The position numbers and the translations under genes are program-made. Below, piece after piece: positions 43,661-55,163 of a DNA stretch of 64,000 bases (its first letter is position 1; every line of letters starts with the position of its first letter). A model generated the notes under the pieces. It did not search any database. It was not told the DNA's origin and was given only the letters and a program-made list of their open reading frames with translations. Origin of the DNA: Pararge aegeria. Taxonomy: Eukaryota; Arthropoda; Insecta; Lepidoptera; Nymphalidae. Location of the stretch: the NCBI RefSeq assembly GCF_905163445.1, contig NC_053185.1, positions 13,038,001-13,102,000 on the forward strand, given 5' to 3'.

Positions 43661-43719
43661 ATGGAAACCCAGAATCAGGATGTGGCCCACAGCCCCGCGG
43701 AGGCGGCCAACGACCCGGG
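43661..43719 (+). CDS. Rbp6: Musashi-family RNA-binding protein (Rbp6-like), coding exon 1
   Basis: ATG at 43661 (context CCCATGG) begins METQNQDVAHSPAEAANDPG; the exon ends GG|GTACGT in phase 2. Musashi proteins bind UAG-containing 3' UTRs and control translation, through two RRM domains starting soon after a short variable N-terminus. Human MSI2 has an equivalent N-terminus ending in DPGKMF. Joined to the next exon this gene reads NDPGKMFVGGLSWQTSP, the beginning of RRM1. Ortholog choice between msi and Rbp6 rests on KMF and QTSP, as I recall for Rbp6/MSI2, whereas fly msi has KLF. Confidence 0.82.
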
Positions 43720-43796
43720 GTACGTCTCTCTCCATGTGCGTCCACGAACTAGTTCCGTTTCAGTTTCGGGATCTAACCATCATGTTTATCTTGCAG

Positions 43797-43837
43797 GAAG
43801 ATGTTCGTCGGAGGTCTCAGCTGGCAGACTAGTCCAG
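43797..43837 (+). CDS. Rbp6: Rbp6-like coding exon 2 (41 bases, RRM1 start)
   Basis: The exon lies between TTATCTTGCAG and GTACGC. With the preceding GG it reads G KMFVGGLSWQTSP plus one base: phase 2 in, phase 1 out. KMFVGGLSW is the RNP2 motif that opens Musashi RRM1. The upstream intron is only 77 bases (43720-43796). The remainder of RRM1 (RNP1) is not found in the window, so the following intron is longer than 20 kb. Confidence 0.88.
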
Positions 43838-45498
43838 GTACGCAAGTCGAACACCGGCCTCAGTGCGCGCCGCCGACGGAAGTGCATCCGATGCACTCGA
43901 CGGCGGTGGCTGATCGCCCACTTAGATAACGACAGATCTCCCTCTCAGTCGTGTAAACTGTAGCGGATGCGAATTGTGCTCCACTTTCAGTGACGAATGG
44001 CTCGTTCATAAAATAAACATCGGATAAAGTTTGGTAATCAGCTGATTCGTATTGTTTTAAACTTTTCATTAGCGGTGTTCGGAGTAGTGAGCACTTGATG
44101 ATGTCGGTCGGAGATGATTACTGGCGGCTATTAAAGTTTCGGAAACGTGGTAATATAGATAGATGCAGTAATTCAGTTAAGATGTCAAGGTATGTTGGCA
44201 GTCAGGTGTGCGGTAGCGGCCATGCCGGGTGCGCGCGCAACTTCCTCAGTTACTTTGACTTGTTCCTCCTCCAAGCGAAATTCGTCCGTATTTATAGTGA
44301 ATTTTAGTACCAAATTGTTACCGAAATTCGTTAGCCGGTTTTTATCCTAAACAGTTATCACAACATAACCTCAATTTCAAGTTGGTTCGTACGGACACAG
44401 AGCGCGGCACCGGCCCTTTGAATTGCAATAACTGTATCCATTAAAATTCCTAATTGGCAATTAACTGTTAATGAAAAAGAAAGTGTTTTTTTAAAATATA
44501 TATAAAACTAAAAAATTGTTTTATTCCAATCCTACGGCATAAAAAATTTGTATGGGTATGCAACTAAAGCGTCCATTTTTAAGGAAAATACCTGAAGTCC
44601 TATAAATTCCAAATTGAGTTTGTCTATTATTTTTTTTTCAAATTCCCGCAACTTCTACAACAGGACCGACAATAAACTAGAGCGTTCCAATTTTCAGTTC
44701 AAATTAATTGCGTAAACGTAGTTTGTAATAAAAGGTCCGGTGCGCGTGCGCAAGTGATGAGCTGCTTGCGGTATTGGGTCGTTCGCCCACGCTGCACTTT
44801 GATCCCTATATCTATGCCAACTTTGTTCTTCTTTGGAGTTATCTAGGCCGATATATCAATGATTACGCGAAAATATATTTCATCCATTAATAGGGCCATC
44901 CATCTATTCGGAATCTTTATTGCCATAAACGATTCATTCAACTACAACTATAAATAGTTATCTGGTCGATAAAATAGTTATCAAGCGTCTACCTAAATTA
45001 TTACTTACATAAAACCAAGTAGTTTAGTAAGTATACGAAACTAAACTACGAAATAAATAAACTTTCTCTCTCTATAACGTGTATAAATTTTGTTAGGGTT
45101 TTTTTTATTCTTAGTAATATCGACTGTTTTTTTGCAATACCTATTCAACTTATGGCGTTGTGCCAAGTGCTTCTTGAACGGAGAAACTGGGGGATTATTG
45201 TAAGATCTATAAACTTGGAACTTTAAGTTGCACATTACCGCAAGAAACGCAAGCAACGCATTTTTCAGTACCTAATGAAAATACGAAAACTTGCCGAAGA
45301 TTTTTTTGGCGCGTCACTTGGGCGATGTATTTGAATTATAACAATATTTTCAGTTTCAGGGCTCTTCGATTCCCATTATGACATAGCATTTACATCGTAT
45401 TATCGTCACAATTGTCAGAAATTGTGTATTGATTAAAGACACTACTTTAGAAAAAATAATGTTACTTCAATCGTTAGCAATAATTGTATGATCATAAT
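43838..45498 (+). other. Start of long Rbp6 intron
   Basis: Moderately GC-rich near the start (to about 44300), suggesting that the regulatory island extends into the intron; then AT-rich. No further RRM-coding exon is readable. Small ORFs such as 44095-44307 lack family features. Confidence 0.5.
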
Positions 45499-45702
45499 CA
45501 GTGGCGTGCATAGAGGGTATGCACAGGGTATGCAGATGATATAAAATGAAGAAAATCTCCAGCACGTGTTATAAAAAACTTAAGGATAGGCATTGTAAGA
45601 GTTACATAAAACAAAGCCTTAAGTATTTTTAACTAGTACTGGAGATTTTCTTCATTTTATATCTTCTGCATACCCTGTGCATACCCTCTATGCACGCCAC
45701 TG
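45499..45702. mobile_element. hAT-type foldback MITE with exact 8-base duplication
   Basis: CAGTGGCGTGCATAGAGGGT at the left end is mirrored at the right end (ACCCTCTATGCACGCCACTG), with arms of about 65 bases. Both flanks are ATCATAAT (45491-45498, 45703-45710). CAGTG ends and an 8-base duplication are hAT features. Related copies: 51982-52124, 57272-57412 and 62348-62698. Confidence 0.93.
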
Positions 45703-45710
45703 ATCATAAT

Positions 45711-48235
45711 GTGGCAACAAGTTGGCGTGCGGCTTTTACGGCAATGTGCGATCAACTTTAAGCATTAGGGGCGGCTCGAGTCAAATCAGTGGTTGTAACT
45801 GGGAAAGTTCTATAACGTATAGCTCTATAACGCGGCTCAAGTTAGAAACACTATTTTAAGGCTCGCGCCACACGGAGGCGGGTCACGTTTAAACATTTTT
45901 AGTACCTAGGTAAAGGGAACCTATACCGCAACAGTATATTAATGCTAGATTGCCCGGTAACTTACTTGCCAACTACAGAACGCTATATAATAAAAGTAAT
46001 CTGAAATAGCTATTGCCACGCAAAGCTATACATATTTCTAAATTATTAAATTTTTTTTTTGAAATATTCGATTGTTCCGCTGTTTCTTTCTAGCATAGAA
46101 AAGAAAACAAAAAAACTTTTTTTGGCAAAAAAAAAAAATTTTTGGGGCATTTTTTAGGGGTGGATGTTTTTTTATTTGACTAACGAAATGAAGGACTTCC
46201 ATACAAACTTTCATTCTTTTCCGTATTTCACCCGTATTTTCAAGAAGTATGAAACACGTGTTTTATATTGTTTGTGTTTTAAAAATGGCAGACATTTATA
46301 TGTATTCCTCTCCCCTCGAGTAGGATTCTCTGGTGTATTTAAAGAGAATTTCTTCAAAATTTTAAACTGAGACTAAAACCGCCACAAATTCGTGATTAGT
46401 GTAAAGCGTCTCAAAACCAGGCCACCGATATTGGAAGAAAAACTAGTAATTCATTTATTACAATACTCTACAGTCTAGTAGTAAGTAATTATATTCTAGT
46501 ATCATGCTTACAATAGCACTTAAAAATTAAAATTTCTGTAGAGTCTTAACTACAATAACGATAATTTTTTTTACTAGATTTATGTCTATTAGGTAAGTAA
46601 ACAAACACGACTAAGTTACTCAACATATCGAATCTGTCTAGTGACGAACTCTAGCATCGCTTTTAACGGGACGCTGTATTTTTCTTTAACAAACGTTTAT
46701 AGTACAAATAAAGTAGGAACCTACTGTCCACCTTCATTCTTAAATTGCACATATTGTATTTTAGAACATTCTCGCTGACTTGTACACAACGTAGTAACTT
46801 GTTATTAAAAAAAATATCGCCTGGAGACAGATTTAGATTTATTAGATTAAAGGGATATTGGTGTAAGACGATAAAAAAGTAAACAATTGGCGGATATAAT
46901 CGAGATCTTCAACACTTAGGAGAATAAACACATCGGCCAGTCTCAATTCCTGCTAGTTTAGCCATATAACTAAATAGGGGAAAAATACAAGATATCTGTG
47001 CCTTATTCATAATAATGAAGATCATTTACTACCTTCCAACACGTGTGCCTGCGACGTAAAGCGTGAAACACTTTGTTAGCATAAGATGTTTGCCTGCCTA
47101 AGTAAGAGCTGATAAGATTATTTTTAAAATTAATATCACGACACCTGGTTATCGTTAGATAAGAGTAAAAATTTTAGACATTTCAACCTAATCTCGGACA
47201 GAGTTCCACGGTTGTCAATATTGAAATTGTTCATATACACACATTTCAAATAAATACTCAATCAAAACAGATAAGGTTGACAGGTATTATTGTGTTTACA
47301 CCAAAATGTGCTTCTTAAATGTGCTAATTATCTTGCGATTTATTTATGCAAATATGAAAAAAATGTGTCGTAAATATCTACACTTAGGTCAAAGAAGGGA
47401 TTGTAATCTTTCTTAAAAATCGGATAGGGACAGGCATTACTCTCCGAAAGTCCATGACATACGATGAACATTAAGCTAATTAACACTAATCTGTGAAGAC
47501 AATGCAAATCTACACGGTGCAATTTATATTTTTTTAAATATTTGTAGACCAAAAAGCTCTTTCAAAATGCACTAACATGGTAGATTTGCCTGGTTTTCGC
47601 AGAATTTAGCTCTCTAATCGGCATAAACCTAGGACACAACTTGTGGAATGAGTATAAAAAATATTTTTTTTGATTCTTCCTGTACCCAGCGTGAACTGAG
47701 TAAACATTGCGCAGGCTATACTACCAAACACCTCCGATTGAAGTTTTAAACAATTTTTATTAAAGGTAGCTGCTTTTATGCATGTATAAACGCAACGCCA
47801 CTCACGCCGGATACAAAAGTACATACGGTCCATGTCTTCCGCTAAAGTAGGTAATAATTTTCCAATGAGAATAAGTATGTTGATTTTTATTACCGTTCCA
47901 AACTTTGTGACAGGTCAAAACTTTTGTGGCGTCAACCCCATAAAAGTTCTACCTACCCTCTTTTTCCTTGCTATTTTCTTAGTGCACAAAAAGTATTTTT
48001 CCTATTGCAAGAAATGTGGGACTGGCTGCGGCGTACTGGCTGCATATAACGTCTACCTTCCGGTTGAAATAATTAAAGTTGCGATTACCTTTTGATCCCA
48101 AAAGTGGGTAATAGTATCGCACGGGCCTATCTTTGTTTTTTTTTTTAGGTTTTTTGGTCAGTCTGACTTTTGATTTTAAAAGCTCTTACCTAGCCTTATA
48201 ATTTTTTTAAAACTGCATTGGAACCGCTTGGAGGG
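45711..48235. other. Rbp6 intron, no recognised features
   Basis: AT-rich. 47440-47610 contains weak similarity to the ends of the foldback MITE family found in DNTTIP1 ('GGCATTACTCTCCGAAAGTC', 'GAACATTAAGCTAATTA', 'GGTTTTCGCAGAATTTAGC'). No coding exon identified. Confidence 0.45.
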
Positions 48236-48290
48236 TGCTATGTAGTGGGCCATTAATGGGCTGAGAATGATGATGATGATGACTGGAATT
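48236..48290 (+). mobile_element. SINE family A tail fragment
   Basis: 'TGTAGTGGGCCATTAATGGG' with a (GAT)n tail; only the last ~50 bases of the family are present. Confidence 0.65.
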
Positions 48291-48619
48291 GGATTTTTTC
48301 AGTTTATCCCATTTACCTGCTAATATGTCAGTTGGTTTAACACCCTGTGCACGTCACTATTTGTACAGTCTGGAGTCTTAACTGAGATCTGCTCTGCATC
48401 CATACAAAGTTTTTGGTACCAAAGCCGGCACGGACCTATTATATACTATATTAAAGCCCGCTTTTTTCTAAGAAACAGCTTGAGGTATCAAGTATAAACT
48501 GAATACTAACGTCGATTAACTGCTATAGCTGAACAGATGGAAAGAATATAAGGCTTTTCAAAACTTATTTTAACACAATACTTACCTACACAGTACCTTA
48601 TTACTTACTGATCCTCAAA

Positions 48620-48664
48620 CCAAAAAAAAATGATAAGCCTTTATGGCTTATCATTTTTTTTTGG
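48620..48664. repeat. Perfect 20-base inverted repeat
   Basis: Arms 48620-48639 and 48645-48664 (CC, nine A, TGATAAGCC) with a five-base loop. Confidence 0.95.
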
Positions 48665-48954
48665 CTTGGTAAATGGAAAAAATCCGAAAAGTCTTTTTTG
48701 CTTTTGCTGGCCAAACATCGCGTAAAATATAAAATGTCACATCTGGGGTTTTTTACAAAACCTTAGGAACCATTTGGTTTTCCTGGGAGAAAAAGGAGCC
48801 TTTTTTACTCTCCCTCCTTTTAACTAACTCTGCGCCAAAAATCAGGTTGTTTAGTTTCGATTTGTACGTAGATACATTTAATTAAACGCATTTTTTTAAT
48901 TACTTATAGGTGTCTTCCGTTTCACATCGCAGAAATTAGGGAATAGATATATCG

Positions 48955-49084
48955 CTTTAGCGATAAGACCGTCTTTGAACACCTAAACTAGTTTTTAAGT
49001 TTCTCTATTGTTTCTTTTTACTTTTTTTTCTTTGTGTATTTTGCTTTTGCGTGTGCAATAAAGAATTCAATCAATCAATCAATA
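48955..49084 (+). mobile_element. LINE 3' end with (AATC)n tail
   Basis: 'GCGATAAGACCGTCTTTGAA', pyrimidine-rich stretch, 'GTGTGCAATAAAGAATTCAA' and repeated TCAA units at the end. This is the arrangement of a lepidopteran LINE 3' UTR that terminates in a short tandem repeat rather than poly(A). Confidence 0.65.
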
Positions 49085-50221
49085 GAAGGTAAACCTTATC
49101 GTTTCATGATCTTGCGATATAGTCACTGACAGGAAAGTGAAATAAAATTTAAATAAAATTTTAGGAAAACTTTGTGCGTTGGAGTTAAGATATCCGTTTT
49201 CAAGATGAACAGTAACGTTCAATACTTCAAAACTAGTCTTAACTGCGAATGTTAACGCTTTAATACATACCCTACCTACTTTTTGTTATCTGAAACGATT
49301 TTCTGCAAAACGGAGCAAGGTTAGTTATAACTTTGTTTATAAAGGAGAAACTCATTATTTTTGTTGCGAGCATACTTAAGTCGTTTCACACCGAGGTAGT
49401 TTGTAGACAAAAGGTTGAACTCCATTATCTGGCTCACTTCGCGCGCCTGGCATATCATTGACACACCGGCTCGAAGATTTAACTGTCCGACTTTAACATT
49501 ACAGAAATAAACATTGCTAAAATGCAAGCTGCCGAGCGTGTTTAATGCGAGTCCTTGATGCATGCACTAACGCATTATTTTAATGGGATATTTGTATTAA
49601 TGTCTACAAAATTTATAGGCACGCCGGATAATCTCTTGGGTAGCTATATGAAAATTGATTATCATTTCATATGTAGGTATATCATCATATATCACTCTGT
49701 CACCATGTAAAAAAAAATATGGTGTTTTACCGGTTGAATTGATAAATAGGTTATCGAGGGAAAAAAATAATGGAAATCTAAAAAAGTTTTTTCAGTAGCC
49801 TTAAAACGCTATCTGGTAGGTACGGTACATACGGCTTATATTGCTTTGGATTAATGGAGTAAAACCTTTGTTAGGGAGACTGAGGATTTGTTAAATAATT
49901 TAACAAACCGTTAAATTGAAATTAAAGAAAGGAATAAGTTTATTTAATAACGCGTGCGCACTACCAGTGGTTTAGTCTGTGCGTTGATTAACATTTAGTC
50001 AGATTTTGAATTCTATACATATAGATACCAACCGGTACCTGTCAGGGGAATTCCCGTCGCATATATCCTTTCTCGAAGATATATCAAATTTTTCTGTGAG
50101 TAATTCTAAATAATTAGTTTTATATACTGACGGACTGTCGATTGACTCTGTAATCGAACAGATTCTAGGCTATTCAGACCAGGGCGCATTTGGACCTTTC
50201 GCAACTGAAATGATTATATAA
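49085..50221. other. Rbp6 intron, nothing recognised
   Basis: AT-rich sequence without recognised repeats or exons. Confidence 0.45.
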
Positions 50222-50325
50222 TTATTGTCAGCACCCTACAGGATGGACAGACGACATAAAACGAGTCGCAGGGAGTGGCTAGATGCACAAGACAATGGAA
50301 AGATGCATTGAATACTTATTAATAA
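50222..50325 (+). pseudogene. LINE ORF2 C-terminal fragment
   Basis: Reads GWTDDIKRVAGSGWMHKTME, equivalent to the '(R)WTDD(I/L)..VAG..W...' ending of an insect LINE polymerase. It is the same family as the inverse fragment at 36481-36710. Confidence 0.7.
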
Positions 50326-50547
50326 AAATTGCTTGGATGTGCTAGGTGATAATGATGCACACACCATAAAAAAAACATGTTTACCTATACTTTTAAGAAG
50401 CGTCCGTAAGTAGGCCCAAGTAGGAATTTATTTAATAATTGAAATTTAAAAATTTCATTGCGGCTGTACGCAACACAATACATAGTGTAGGCTTCCGACG
50501 ATTGAGATGATGATGCACACAATTTAGAAACAATTATATAAATAAAT

Positions 50548-50995
50548 ATGGGTACAACGACAATTCACACATCGCCATGTTTTTTTTTTTTTTTTTAATG
50601 TTTTTAGACGAGTGCACGACTGCAATCACACCTGATGGTAAGCTATGATGCAGTCGCTTGCCTAGAAGATGCCTAATCACTCTTGATTTGAAGGTTCTCA
50701 GGTAGGTACTGTAGGTACTGGCAAAAATGGAAGCTAGAAGGGCATTCCAGATCCTAGCGGTGCGGATCAGAAACGAAGATGCGAAGCGCTTCGTAAGCGT
50801 GTTATGGGTTCTAATATGACTGATAAATATTTTTAGGCTTAATATACATTATACATAAATACTTATAATATACAGATAAACACCCAGACACTTTTTCAGC
50901 ACACATTTTTATCACATAAATATTTTCCAGTTGTGGGAATCGAACCTTGGACTCCGAAAGCAGGGTCGCTGCCCACTGCGCCAGATGGCCGTCAA
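50548..50995 (-). mobile_element. SINE family B interrupted by a family C-like insertion
   Basis: 'CGACAATTCACACATCGCCA' (50558-50577) is the 3' end of family B; the family resumes at 'TTATGGGTTCTAATATGACT' (50801) and goes on to the inverse head 'GGGAATCGAACCTTGGACTC' and 'GCGCCAGATGGCCGTCA'. About 20 bases of family B are missing at the join. Between lies 50579-50800, which starts with a poly(T) run and carries 'GTGCACGACTGCAATCACAC' and 'GGCATTCCAGATCCTAGCGG', a separate retroposed sequence. Confidence 0.8.
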
Positions 50996-51981
50996 ACACA
51001 TACCTACACAATTCGTTTGCAATAAAAATATATATTATATATTCGTTTATAAGAAGTGTCTGCAAATAGGCCCTAGTATTTAAAAAATTGAAATTGAAAG
51101 ATGCACGGTTTTTTCTTTAGAAAATTTGTTGTAAAATGAGCTTTAGGTAGGTATTTGCGTGGTCGGCTGGACGCAACACAATACAGATGGGAACGGGATC
51201 TGAACTCGTTACGGTTATTACTACGGCGATTGTTTGCACGGACTGCGTTCGCGCGATGCGCGCATTGCATCTCCAACGACTTACTCAACCGCTTTGTTAC
51301 TTAAATTCCTTTGAAAAGTTTACGAGAAACCGAATGGTTTTGCACTCGTAGAGCATTTTCATAACTAGTTGATATTAAGTAACTATAGAATAGGTTACTA
51401 ATTAGAGTTGAGGTTCTCATACAATTGATTGTCTACGGGGAAATAAGTCAGAATAACGTTTATCTAATCCAAATTTTTCCCTAAAGCCTAAAGTTAATGA
51501 AGATCCGATAAGTCTAAAACGTTCATGACAGGACTTTTCTCACACTCACTTTTCTCTTCACCTATATATTAATCTAGATATACACACGATGAATAATGCA
51601 TTATACAACTACAGAACGGAATAGATTGTCGTTATTTAATTTCCACTCTGAAGTTTAGGCGTTGACGACGTCAATTCGCCAAGTTTCTAAACTTATCGAA
51701 TTTCTATGTGCCGCAAACACTATTTCATCTTGAGTCCCTTAGCATAAGTTTAAGCGTTTACACATCGATACATTTAAGTTTCAAAGTATAATAGACTTAA
51801 CGGTCTTCGTTTTAAAGTGGGAGATTTAATGCACATTTGCAAATTACTATGGTACGCTAGGAGCGACGAAATAAATATATTTATGTTATATTTTTCGGTA
51901 AGTATTCGAATATATTTCATATTGTCTATGAAATTCTTCAAAGTACTTCTTTAGTGTTCGTTACATAATATCCATCATCAA
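50996..51981. other. Rbp6 intron, nothing recognised
   Basis: No exon or known repeat identified. Confidence 0.45.
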
Positions 51982-52124
51982 CAGTGGCGTGCACAGAGTT
52001 TTTGACCAGGGTATGCATCAAGAAGGAAAATGGCATAAAATGAAAAAATCCTTCCCCTTTACGAGTAATACAAAATTTTTAGGGTATGCAGTGCTTTTGT
52101 GCATGTATGAAGTGCACGCCACTG
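51982..52124. mobile_element. hAT-type MITE, CAGTGGCG family
   Basis: CAGTGGCGTGCACAGAG at the left end, GTGCACGCCACTG at the right. Flanks ATCATCAA and ATCATCAT agree in seven of eight bases, an 8-base target duplication. Confidence 0.88.
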
Positions 52125-52127
52125 ATC

Positions 52128-52245
52128 ATCATAATCATCTGTAGCCAATTAACGTCCTACCGTTGGGCACAGGCCTCGTCTCTCAGTAGAGACTGGATTT
52201 AGAGCATAGACCCACCACGCTGCTCCAATGCCTATATTATACCTA
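52128..52245 (-). mobile_element. SINE fragment of a further family
   Basis: 'AATTAACGTCCTACCGTTGG', 'GCACAGGCCTCGTCTCTC' and 'CCACCACGCTGCTCCAATGC' resemble the inverse 3' part of another dispersed lepidopteran SINE (genome-wide pattern 'ACGTCCACTGCTGGACATAG'). Confidence 0.6.
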
Positions 52246-52331
52246 CCGTTATTTAATAGAAGTGAAAATATTTATCAGCATCCTTCTTTGAAATAAGTAG
52301 GTCCCTAATTGTAGGATATATATATTTGACA

Positions 52332-52580
52332 GCTGGTTGAAACAGTGGGCAGCGACCCTGCTTACTGCGTACAAGGCAGTGGGTTCGATTCCCACAACTG
52401 GAAAAATGATTGTGGCATGAACATGAATGTTTTTCAGTTTCTGGGTGTTTATCTGTATATTATAAGTATTTATGTGTTTTATATTAATCAGCTATCTTAG
52501 TACCTATAACACAAGCTACACCTACTTTCGGGATAGATGGCGATGTGTGTATTGTCGTAGTATATTTATTTATTTATTAG
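52332..52580 (+). mobile_element. tRNA-derived SINE (family B), full length
   Basis: 'AGTGGGCAGCGACCCTGCTT' (A-box region), 'GTGGGTTCGATTCCCACAAC' (B box), 'TTTATCTGTATATTATAAGT', 'CATAACACAAGCTACACC'-like segment, 'GATGGCGATGTGTGTATTGT' and a (TTTA)n tail. This is the best copy of the family in the window. Confidence 0.92.
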
Positions 52581-54730
52581 TAACTTGAGAAAGTAGGTAG
52601 AAACGTATAAAAGGTCTTCTATAAACTTATCGAAAGGCATTATAAAATTTGATTTTTTCATACAAAAGTTACTTTAAAACTATCGATCGATCGATCAACC
52701 TTACATCTTATAAATAGTTCTTTAGGTTGAGGAGAAAAGTACAACTAAATATTAAAACACTTTAGTGAGAATAAGTCTTACTTAGTCTTATGAGACTTAG
52801 GATATAGTGGAAAACAATTGAAGTGTTACGGTGCCTACTCGAAAACTATCAACGTTTACGAGACGTGCTGTCTCGAACTAAGTGTACAGTATCAAGCAGG
52901 CGGCAGTACACGGCTTGACTGTTTTGTAAACAAATAAGTGTTCACTAATGCACTTCGATGAGTTGTGGACAGATACAAGTTACAGATTGATTGAACTGTT
53001 TGACTAAATTGCTATAGGGCGAGATTTCACAGCTGTTTGAATCAGGAAGTATGACCTGCCTATTGTAGATGTTTCTGTGTTATAGTGTTTTAGGCATAGC
53101 ATTTTGAAATTATGTTATCATACGGTTTCATACTTTTATGAATGGAACAAGATATTTTTATAGTATATAACAAGATAGTTTTAAATTAAAGGTAAACACC
53201 TTCGAATCTATCACTTTAGTAACCACAGATTAAGTAGGTGAAGATGTAAAGTTATAACCTAGGTTTTAACATATATACAGTACGTAGTTTCCTACCGTTG
53301 ATTGCGTATTCACCTATACTGACAGTCACTATCGGTAGCGATCTGTATTCTTCACGGTGTACAAAGTTGTGTGCAATAAATGTACATCCGTTGATGTCGA
53401 ATCGTGCTTTTGGATACAATCGGGTGGGAACTTCCAAGTGATTCAAGAAAATTTACATGTGGCAGCTGCCTAAACAGTATAAAATAAACAGAAGTGCCAC
53501 CTCGTAATTTGTACCGACTTAAAAAAAGTGGTTCTTTCTTGTCTTTATGGTTTCACCGATTTCACCTTAAATTGTTTTGGACCGATTTCGAAAAGCCTTT
53601 GAAAAACTCTCGTGTTCACCAAGTTAGCATACTCATACAACACTGCTACGTGTTTGTTGACCTCTCCTCTTATATAAAACGAAATCTTTTAATGATTCAT
53701 ATGATTTAGTCTGCAAGACACAACTTCATGCTGCTGAGCAATTAAAGTTTCGGTTGATTTTATTTAACAAACTTTGTAAACTTTTGTAGTTATGGAAATC
53801 AATATCACATAATATTAACATAGGTGCTAAATATACGAATTAATAAACATATTTATACAAATAAAGGGAGTTAATGTCATGTATTTTTAGGTGGTTTAGG
53901 TAATTAAATAATATTACCGCGTAAATGCTAATATTTTAATATTGCAGAAAAACTATAAATTTAATAAAATGTAGTAATATGAGTAGGTATAGAGTACCTA
54001 CATTCTTGCTCAGTTTTTTTCTTACTTAAAAAAATGGTATTGTTCAAATACTAGATACATCATAATATTCTAACTTACGCATCTATACCTGTAGGTACAT
54101 GCTTTGTTTTAAAGAAATAGTTCTGACGTACTTTTCAAAAACCGGCATGTCAAACCACACAATGTGGATTGTGGCTAGTATATATGCTTACAACCAACTG
54201 ATTTATTGTAACCATTCTGTTAGTGATGACGAATCTTTCGTGTTTGATGTGGTGAGATTATTTAGGTGTTCTTTGTAGTGAAAGATTAGAATGAAAAGGT
54301 AAACCACGTCACAGTAAAAGGATGAGATGCGATACTAAAACCACATGTAGAGACCATCGTAATACCTATATAAATACATCGTGCGAAGGTAGGTCGACCT
54401 AAAGCGACCTTTCAGATGGTTGTGGTTCTACTATCGGTTTAAAATGTTTAATAGTAGACAATTCAAAATTTTTATATTTTGTGTGTAGATGAAACCAGAA
54501 GCTCTTTCTTCCGCAAATCTAAGCAGCATAGTTGCAATGCTGCGTAAGAATATATCACAAATTGCCTCCAGGTTTGCGTGACTTACCACATGAACGCTTT
54601 AGGAGGGATCGATGGCTGTGGTTGTTGAATAAGTGTTATTATTCAGTAAATTAAATGCTGTATTACGGATCTGAAAGACAGATGACAATTCTTGTAATAC
54701 ACCTGCAGCTGTTGTAATTAAAGGCACATG
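52581..54730. other. Rbp6 intron, nothing recognised
   Basis: AT-rich. No RRM-coding exon is visible, and the small frames have no family features. Confidence 0.45.
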
Positions 54731-54875
54731 AGTTTTAATACTTACGCCTCAGGTTGATGGGCATAGGTCGTCAAGTTGCAGGACGTGTTGCTTTCATGCC
54801 CTGCGAACTGTTGCTCTGCGATGGTTTACCATCAGGTGCTTGATCCGTCAATTATTCTTGGTCCGTTAATAATTC
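54731..54875 (-). mobile_element. Dispersed repeat (family D)
   Basis: 'CGCCTCAGGTTGATGGGCAT', 'TTGCAGGACGTGTTGCTTTC', 'GTTTACCATCAGGTGCTTGA'. The same order occurs at 61335-61500, so it is a true dispersed family. Confidence 0.7.
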
Positions 54876-55163
54876 ATATAATTAATAAATAAATAAATAA
54901 TAAATAAATAAATAAATATACTTCGACAATACACACATCGCCATCTAGCCCCAAAGTAAGCGTAGCTGGTTTATGGGTACTAATACGACTGTTGAATATT
55001 TTTATGAATAATATACATAAATAATTATAATATACAAATAAACACCTAGACACTGAAAAACATTCATGTTCATCACACATACATCTTCCAGTTGTGGGAA
55101 TCGAACCCACGGCCTAGGACACAGAAAGCAGGGTTGCTGCCGACTGCGCCAGTCGGCCGTCAT
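54876..55163 (-). mobile_element. tRNA-derived SINE (family B), full length
   Basis: (AAAT)n run first, then 'CGACAATACACACATCGCCA', 'CCCCAAAGTAAGCGTAGCTG', 'GTGGGAATCGAACCCACGGC' and 'TGCGCCAGTCGGCCGTCAT'. Complete in minus orientation. Confidence 0.92.

Noticed and set aside
43263..43745. 160-codon Pro/Arg-rich minus-strand ORF and two overlapping frames
   Set aside because: Long frames arise from the GC-rich island where stops are rare; they overlap the Rbp6 start and have no motifs.
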